This document shows positions 59,743 to 64,000 of a stretch of DNA of 64,000 bases, one piece after another. This stretch comes from Mycobacterium sp. 1100029.7 (GTDB lineage: Bacteria; Actinomycetota; Actinomycetes; Mycobacteriales; Mycobacteriaceae). Each line of letters starts with the position of its first letter. The first letter of the stretch is position 1. The stretch spans positions 223,229 through 287,228 of the forward strand of contig NZ_LZSC01000005.1 of NCBI RefSeq assembly GCF_001665235.1. Direction: 5' to 3'. The position numbers and the translations under genes are program-made. A model generated the notes under the pieces. That model made no database searches. It was not told where the DNA came from and saw nothing but the letters and a program-made list of their open reading frames with translations.

Positions 59743-61994
59743 TATCCGTGGTCGTCTGACACCACCGACGTGATGCGGTGGATCGCGAAGTCACGCAGGC
59801 GTCCCGACGCTGAATCGAAGGCCACCAGCTGCCCGCCGCGTATCGCGATCGGCGAAATCATCCGCTGGCTGGCGACGCCGGCGGCGTCGAGATAGCCGAT
59901 CACCAGGGTGTCCTGGTTCTTGGCCGCCTCCTGCAGCAGCGACATGGCGACCGCCGGGTCGACGCGGCTGTTCCCGAACGGGGCGGTGGTGACCTTGCGT
60001 AGCACCGACACCACCGCGCTCAGGGTCTCGTTGTTGGGGCGTGGCGCCGCTCGGTACGGCCGGCGCTGCTGCGGCGTGGGCACCCGGGCCCGCAACGGGC
60101 GGATGTCGACGATCGCGCCGGTCGAATCCTCGGCGGCCGGCGCGAAGCCCGCGCCTCGCAGCGCCGCCAGCATCTCGGCGATGGGCGCGGGGGACACCGC
60201 CACCGTAGGGGCCAGTGCGCGCAGCTGCAGATCCTCGGCCGCCGCGACCGCTTGGGCCAGCAGCGCCGGATCCTCGCACCGCACGAATGAGGTGGCCATG
60301 CCGATACGCAGCTGGCCGTGCCGACGGGCGACATCGTCGATGAGATAGGTAAGCCCCTGCGGCACAGGGGTTTTAGAGTGGCTGGCGAAGAATGCATGCA
60401 TCCAGTCGCGGGTCTTGCCGACATCGAGCGCGTGTCGGATCGACTGCTCGCTGATCCGGTACACCATCGCCGCGCCGGCCGATTCGACGTTGGCCACGGT
60501 CGCCAGTTCGTCGGCGAGGTCGCGTTGCAGGGGCCCGGGCACCACCACCGTCAGGTCGGCCTGCATCAGGAAGTGGTCGATCGGCTTGGGTAGCGCGTGG
60601 GCCATGGCATCGACCGTGGCCGAGAAGTCGACGGTCTCCTCCAACAGCGAGCGGCCAGGGGTGCTGATCGCGCCACGGCCCACCAGCCCCAGCGCGTGGC
60701 TTTCGGCCAGCAGATCCGCAATAGGCCCGGGCTGCAGCCGTCGGGTCCAGCGCGGGCGCCGCCAAATGAGCGCCGCCGACGCCGTCGACGCGTCGACTCC
60801 GGCGCCGGGCGGCAGGTCCGCGAGCATGTCGAGCAGCAGCCGTCGGTCCAGGGGGGCGGCCGTGGAGTACAGCGAATCCGACAGTGCCGCATAGGGTTTG
60901 CCATCGGGTCCGCGGCCGCCGATCAGTGCCGGGCGCCCCGGAAGATCAAGCCAGGCGCTGGCCAGCTGGTGCCAACGCTCGGCGGCCGACATGGCGGCGA
61001 AGCGATCGGCGGCCACCGTGGGCGCCCAGTACAGGCCTTCGCCGCTTTCCGGTTCCGGGTCGGGTGAGCCGCTGGCGATCAGCCCCGCCGCGGCCGCGAC
61101 CTCGAGAACCAGGCCCAGCCGCGGCTCGTCGATTCCGGTGGCTTTGGCCAGCCGCTTGATTTCCCGAATCCCCAGACCGCCGCTGCGCAGCTCCGAAACC
61201 GGTGTGACGCCCAGGCTTTCCAGCAGGACGTCGAATTCGCGCAGCAGGTCGATGACGGCTCCGGCCGCCGCGGCGTCGACGTCGTCGGACGTGGTGGTCG
61301 ACACCACCGGGTCGGGAGCGGTCAGCTGCATTGGTCCCGGCTGTTCGCCCCGCAGCACCTGGGAAACGTGACGGGGGAGAATGACCGTCTCGGCGTCGAC
61401 CCGTCGCAGCAAGCCCATCGCCAGCAGCTGCGGTACCGGACGATCCGCCGGGGCGCCGGGTGCGGCGTCGCGGGTCCGGCCCATCGGCGAGCCTTCGAGC
61501 AATTTGTCCAGCACGTCGCGCTGCGCCTCGCTGAGCCCGTCGATCAGGTCGGCAATCTCCTCGCCGGTGCGTGAGGAGTCCTCGAGCGTCACCTGCCCCG
61601 GATGCCAGGGCAGGGCGGTGCCGGTGTCGGCGGCCAGCCGGGTCGCGGTATCTCCCCACACCAGCGCGCGCTGGCGCAGGTCGTCCAGCGCCCCGATCAC
61701 GTCGGCTTCGGGGGCATGGTCGCCGAGCAGGGCCAGCAATTTGGCCGTCGGCACCGCAGCGGTGTCGGCGTGCAGCACCAGTAGGGCGTCGAGCACCGCC
61801 AGCCGCAGGAAGTCCAGATCGTCGGTGGCAGCCTTGACCGACTGTCGAGCACCGGCACGCGCGGCCAGGGCCGCGATGTTGCCGGGTGGCGGCTGGGCAA
61901 GGTCTGGCCGTAGTTCCAGCAGTCGGATCAGCCGCTCGTCAGGCAAGTCGGCCAGCCAGGACCCCAGCGGGATATCCGGGGTGTTGTCGGTCAT
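59742..61994 (-). CDS. Helicase-associated wHTH/WYL-type protein, Rv0862c-like
   Basis: This 750-aa protein starts at ATG 61994. It is an Ala/Leu-rich multi-domain protein with winged-helix-like segments and, near the C-terminus (about residues 685-745), a WYL-like SH3 fold (VIGYLDAAGVASQRMISPIAIRGGQLVAFD). It is coupled to ercc3 by an overlapping stop and start and matches Rv0862c. It may act with XPB as a helicase C-terminal partner. No enzymatic motif is seen. Confidence 0.85.
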   Translation of the reverse strand: MTDNTPDIPLGSWLADLPDERLIRLLELRPDLAQPPPGNIAALAARAGARQSVKAATDDLDFLRLAVLDALLVLHADTAAVPTAKLLALLGDHAPEADVIGALDDLRQRALVWGDTATRLAADTGTALPWHPGQVTLEDSSRTGEEIADLIDGLSEAQRDVLDKLLEGSPMGRTRDAAPGAPADRPVPQLLAMGLLRRVDAETVILPRHVSQVLRGEQPGPMQLTAPDPVVSTTTSDDVDAAAAGAVIDLLREFDVLLESLGVTPVSELRSGGLGIREIKRLAKATGIDEPRLGLVLEVAAAAGLIASGSPDPEPESGEGLYWAPTVAADRFAAMSAAERWHQLASAWLDLPGRPALIGGRGPDGKPYAALSDSLYSTAAPLDRRLLLDMLADLPPGAGVDASTASAALIWRRPRWTRRLQPGPIADLLAESHALGLVGRGAISTPGRSLLEETVDFSATVDAMAHALPKPIDHFLMQADLTVVVPGPLQRDLADELATVANVESAGAAMVYRISEQSIRHALDVGKTRDWMHAFFASHSKTPVPQGLTYLIDDVARRHGQLRIGMATSFVRCEDPALLAQAVAAAEDLQLRALAPTVAVSPAPIAEMLAALRGAGFAPAAEDSTGAIVDIRPLRARVPTPQQRRPYRAAPRPNNETLSAVVSVLRKVTTAPFGNSRVDPAVAMSLLQEAAKNQDTLVIGYLDAAGVASQRMISPIAIRGGQLVAFDSASGRLRDFAIHRITSVVSDDHG

Positions 61995-62083
61995 CGCTGA
62001 CCAGCGTAAAGCAGCTCGCGGATCCGGGCTGGCGGCGATAACACTGTCGGCTAGCGTCACGCGCGCGCATGCGAGGTGTCAGA

Positions 62084-62284
62084 ATGGACGGCGTGGCTGA
62101 CAGTGCTGAAGGCAAAAGCAGGTATGTCGACAACGGCTGGCCGACGACGGACCCCGACGACCACGCGGTGAGCGAGCTCGTGACCGATCGCACCGGCGCG
62201 CTCTCGCCGTTCGGCGACGTGGTCTTCCCGGTCGAATCCGACCATCTGCCCTACGTCCACCCGGTCACCGTCATCAACCGGTAG
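62084..62284 (+). CDS. Small conserved protein, Rv0863-like
   Basis: This 66-aa acidic protein begins at ATG 62084 or the GTG at 62093. It contains [34 protein letters not shown], a pattern conserved in mycobacteria by position (Rv0863). It is divergent from the Rv0862c-like gene and immediately upstream of moaC (11 bp). No function is known to me. Confidence 0.65.
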   Translation: MDGVADSAEGKSRYVDNGWPTTDPDDHAVSELVTDRTGALSPFGDVVFPVESDHLPYVHPVTVINR

Positions 62285-62295
62285 GTATCGCCGGG

Positions 62296-62826
62296 ATGGC
62301 TGGGGCATCCGAAGCGTCCGGGCCGGCACAGGCCTGGCAGTCGGAGCAAGCCCGCCCGGACGCGCTGTCGCACCTCGACGAGCGCGGCGCGGCACACATG
62401 GTCGACGTCACCGATAAAGGAGCCACCAAGCGCACCGCCGTCGCCGCGGGCGCGCTGCGCACCTCCGCGCAGGTAGTCACGCTGATCTCCAGCGGTGGGC
62501 TGCCCAAGGGCGATGCGCTGGCCACGGCCCGCGTCGCGGGCATTCTGGCCGCCAAGCGCACCAGCGACCTGATCCCGTTGTGCCACCAGCTCGCGCTCAC
62601 GGGAGTCGACGTCGATTTCACCGTCGGCGAGTCCGACATCGAGATCGTCGCGACGGTCCGCAGCACCGACCGCACCGGGGTCGAGATGGAGGCGCTGACC
62701 GCCGTCAGTGTGGCCGCGCTTACTCTCTACGACATGATCAAAGCGGTTGACCCGGCGGCCCGTATCGATGACATCCGCGTGCTCCGCAAGGAGGGTGGCA
62801 AGACCGGAAGCTGGGTGCGGTCATGA
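62296..62826 (+). CDS. moaC: Cyclic pyranopterin monophosphate synthase MoaC
   Basis: This 176-aa molybdenum-cofactor enzyme has [39 protein letters not shown] and [24 protein letters not shown], the core motifs of MoaC (His and Lys of the active site). It converts the MoaA product into cyclic pyranopterin monophosphate. It is in an operon with mog and moaE (4-bp overlaps), order as Rv0864-Rv0866. Confidence 0.95.
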   Translation: MAGASEASGPAQAWQSEQARPDALSHLDERGAAHMVDVTDKGATKRTAVAAGALRTSAQVVTLISSGGLPKGDALATARVAGILAAKRTSDLIPLCHQLALTGVDVDFTVGESDIEIVATVRSTDRTGVEMEALTAVSVAALTLYDMIKAVDPAARIDDIRVLRKEGGKTGSWVRS

Positions 62827-63305
62827 GCAGTCGATCCGCACGCATCATCATCGCCTCGACCCGCGCCTCCGACGGCGTGTACACCGACGAATGCGGCCCG
62901 ATCCTCGCTGAATGGCTTGGACAACAGGGCTTTTCGACCGCAAACCCGGAAGTGGTAGCGGACGGCAACCCTGTCGGTGAGGCGCTGCGCAGTGCGCTCG
63001 ACGACGACGTCGACGTCATCCTGACCTCAGGTGGCACCGGAATTTCGCCGACCGACACCACTCCGGATCAGACCGTCGCGGTGGTGGACTACCTGATTCC
63101 CGGGCTGGCCGACGCCATTCGGCACTCCGGTCTGCCCAAGGTCCCGACGTCGGTGCTGTCGCGCGGTGTGTGCGGCGTGGCCGGCCGGACGTTGATCGTC
63201 AACCTGCCGGGTTCTCCGGGCGGCGTACGTGACGGCCTGGGTGTGCTTGCCGATGTGCTGCACCACGCCCTCGACCAGATCGCTGGTAAAGACCACGAGC
63301 GATGA
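62823..63305 (+). CDS. mog: Molybdopterin adenylyltransferase-type protein Mog
   Basis: This 160-aa MogA/MoaB-fold protein has [17 protein letters not shown], the conserved MPT-binding loop, and [12 protein letters not shown]. It activates molybdopterin by adenylation prior to molybdate insertion. The start overlaps the moaC stop and its stop overlaps moaE. Confidence 0.94.
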   Translation: MSSRSARIIIASTRASDGVYTDECGPILAEWLGQQGFSTANPEVVADGNPVGEALRSALDDDVDVILTSGGTGISPTDTTPDQTVAVVDYLIPGLADAIRHSGLPKVPTSVLSRGVCGVAGRTLIVNLPGSPGGVRDGLGVLADVLHHALDQIAGKDHER

Positions 63306-63727
63306 CGGTCGTCCTGCGCGCGGCGATGACCGAGCAGCCGATCACCCTGGTCGAGCATGAAGAACTGGTCGGCCATCGCTCGGCCGGCGCCGTCGTCGGG
63401 TTCGTCGGCATGATCCGCGATCACGACGAGGGGCGCCAGGTGGTGCGGCTCGAATACTCCGCGCATCCGTCGGCCGCACGGGTGCTGGCGGAGGTGGTGG
63501 CCGAGGTCGCCGACACCGCCGACGGCGTGCGCGCGGTCGCGGCCAGTCATCGGATCGGTGCCCTGCATATCGGCGAAGCAGCCCTGGTCGCCGCGGTCGC
63601 CGCGGATCACCGCCGAGCGGCGTTCGCCACCTGCGCCCAGTTGGTCGACACCATCAAGGCGCGGCTACCGGTGTGGAAGCACCAGTTCTTCGACGACGGA
63701 ACCGACGAATGGGTGGGCTCGGCGTAG
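63302..63727 (+). CDS. moaE: Molybdopterin synthase large subunit MoaE
   Basis: This 141-aa protein has [15 protein letters not shown] at the N-terminus, [37 protein letters not shown], and the C-terminal VWKHQFF...EWVGSA with the active-site Lys. With MoaD it adds the two sulfurs to precursor Z; no moaD is in this window. Residues from about 75 to 110 are encoded by DNA that is repeated exactly, inverted, inside the rpfA region. Confidence 0.94.
   Translation: MTVVLRAAMTEQPITLVEHEELVGHRSAGAVVGFVGMIRDHDEGRQVVRLEYSAHPSAARVLAEVVAEVADTADGVRAVAASHRIGALHIGEAALVAAVAADHRRAAFATCAQLVDTIKARLPVWKHQFFDDGTDEWVGSA
63525..63631 (+). repeat. 107-bp perfect inverted repeat, arm 1 (inside moaE)
   Basis: This DNA is the exact reverse complement of 63885-63991, as judged base by base. 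The next base differs, followed by six matching bases, and both boundaries of the match lie within the window. Arm 1 encodes the conserved [12 protein letters not shown] part of MoaE, so it is the original copy. Confidence 0.9.
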
Positions 63728-63754
63728 CGCCAAACCCACCCAAGCGTCAGTGCG

Positions 63755-64000
63755 TCAGCTGACGGGACCGGACAGCGCCAGCGAGTCCAGCGCGTCGTTG
63801 CCGTTGACGTTCTCGCCGCGGATGGCGTCCCACACCTTCTGCGTGTAGCCAACCTTGGCGGCCGGCTGCGGTGCGTCGGGCGCGGGTGGCGAACGCCGCT
63901 CGGCGGTGATCCGCGGCGACCGCGGCGACCAGGGCTGCTTCGCCGATATGCAGGGCACCGATCCGATGACTGGCCGCGACCGCGCGCACGCTGACTCACG
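63755..64000 (-). CDS. rpfA: Resuscitation-promoting factor RpfA, C-terminal part (cut by window edge)
   Basis: Only the 3' end is in the window, closing at a TGA at 63755. The visible C-terminus contains [39 protein letters not shown] sequence, which aligns with the RpfA tail of M. tuberculosis ([22 protein letters not shown]). Position matches Rv0867c. Upstream of this tail, instead of the expected Ala/Pro-rich repeats, the frame runs through an inverted copy of moaE DNA (63885-63991). The frame stays open to the window edge. Whether the full gene is intact cannot be judged. Confidence 0.75.
   Translation of the reverse strand, partial: RESACARSRPVIGSVPCISAKQPWSPRSPRITAERRSPPAPDAPQPAAKVGYTQKVWDAIRGENVNGNDALDSLALSGPVS
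63885..63991 (-). repeat. 107-bp perfect inverted repeat, arm 2 (inside rpfA)
   Basis: On the minus strand this segment reads as moaE DNA, with 253 bp between the arms. It lies where rpfA should encode its Ala/Pro-rich region, so it is the displaced copy or an assembly chimera. In the rpfA frame it is read in a different frame from moaE and contains no stop. Confidence 0.9.

Noticed and set aside
1..64000. Insertion sequences, phage genes, CRISPR arrays, tRNA or rRNA genes
   Set aside because: I saw no transposase or integrase motifs, no regularly spaced repeats and no tRNA-like cloverleaf sequences. Gene order changes appear without mobile-element scars.

Overview
The window comes from a Mycobacterium chromosome. 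It is GC-rich, with densely packed genes that often overlap by 4 bp (ATGA/GTGA) and many GTG or TTG starts. It carries a complete yrbE-mce operon with Mas partners. Its right third follows the M. tuberculosis order Rv0853c to Rv0867c (pdc, SRPBCC, far, SRPBCC, SRPBCC, dapC, fadA, fadB, ercc3, Rv0862c, Rv0863, moaC, mog, moaE, rpfA). The left two thirds are not in that H37Rv order and look like an accessory or non-tuberculous lipid-metabolism island. I cannot assign a species.

Layout. 1-5055: start of a NuoF-like gene, a divergent hypothetical gene, and a leftward set of alpha/beta hydrolase, Rieske protein and two amidohydrolases, one of which has lost metal ligands. 5300-8034: leftward operon of aldehyde dehydrogenase, carboxymuconolactone decarboxylase-like protein and 3-hydroxyisobutyrate dehydrogenase-like protein. 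8126-11079: nitroreductase and a pair of acyl-CoA dehydrogenases. 11096-13048: leftward cassette of secreted protein and two Mas proteins. 13160-15507: leftward SDR, ferredoxin and P450. 15786-18490: aldehyde dehydrogenase and CaiB-type CoA transferase. 18834-28365: yrbEA, yrbEB and mceA to mceF. 28399-30425: a second inverted cassette of secreted protein and two Mas proteins. 30678-31079: secreted protein. 31107-36470: TetR, tandem paralogous membrane proteins, COX3-like and COX4-like proteins, P450 and another TetR. 36386-41757: enoyl-CoA hydratase and secreted protein, lipoprotein, then amidohydrolase, acyl-CoA ligase and an unknown protein, and an orphan Bfd. 41765-64000: the conserved block, interrupted between fadB and ercc3 by two LLM oxidoreductases, an ABM-domain protein, a sulfonate-type ABC transporter and a DUF35/thiolase pair.

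How the genes could work together (inference): the Mce system imports a hydrophobic compound. P450/ferredoxin, SDR and aldehyde dehydrogenases oxidise it to an acid. The ligase and CoA transferase activate it. The FadE pair, EchA, FadA/FadB and the DUF35/thiolase pair shorten it. The amidohydrolases, Rieske protein and alpha/beta hydrolase act on ring or beta-keto intermediates. A palindrome GAGAAT-N3-ATTCTC, or close variants, lies 20-60 bp before several of these operons. This suggests a shared TetR-type regulon, and it is the best candidate in the window for an undescribed system.

At the right edge a perfect 107-bp inverted copy of part of moaE sits inside rpfA. It is either a real rearrangement or an assembly artefact. 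I saw no tRNA or rRNA genes, insertion sequences or CRISPR arrays.
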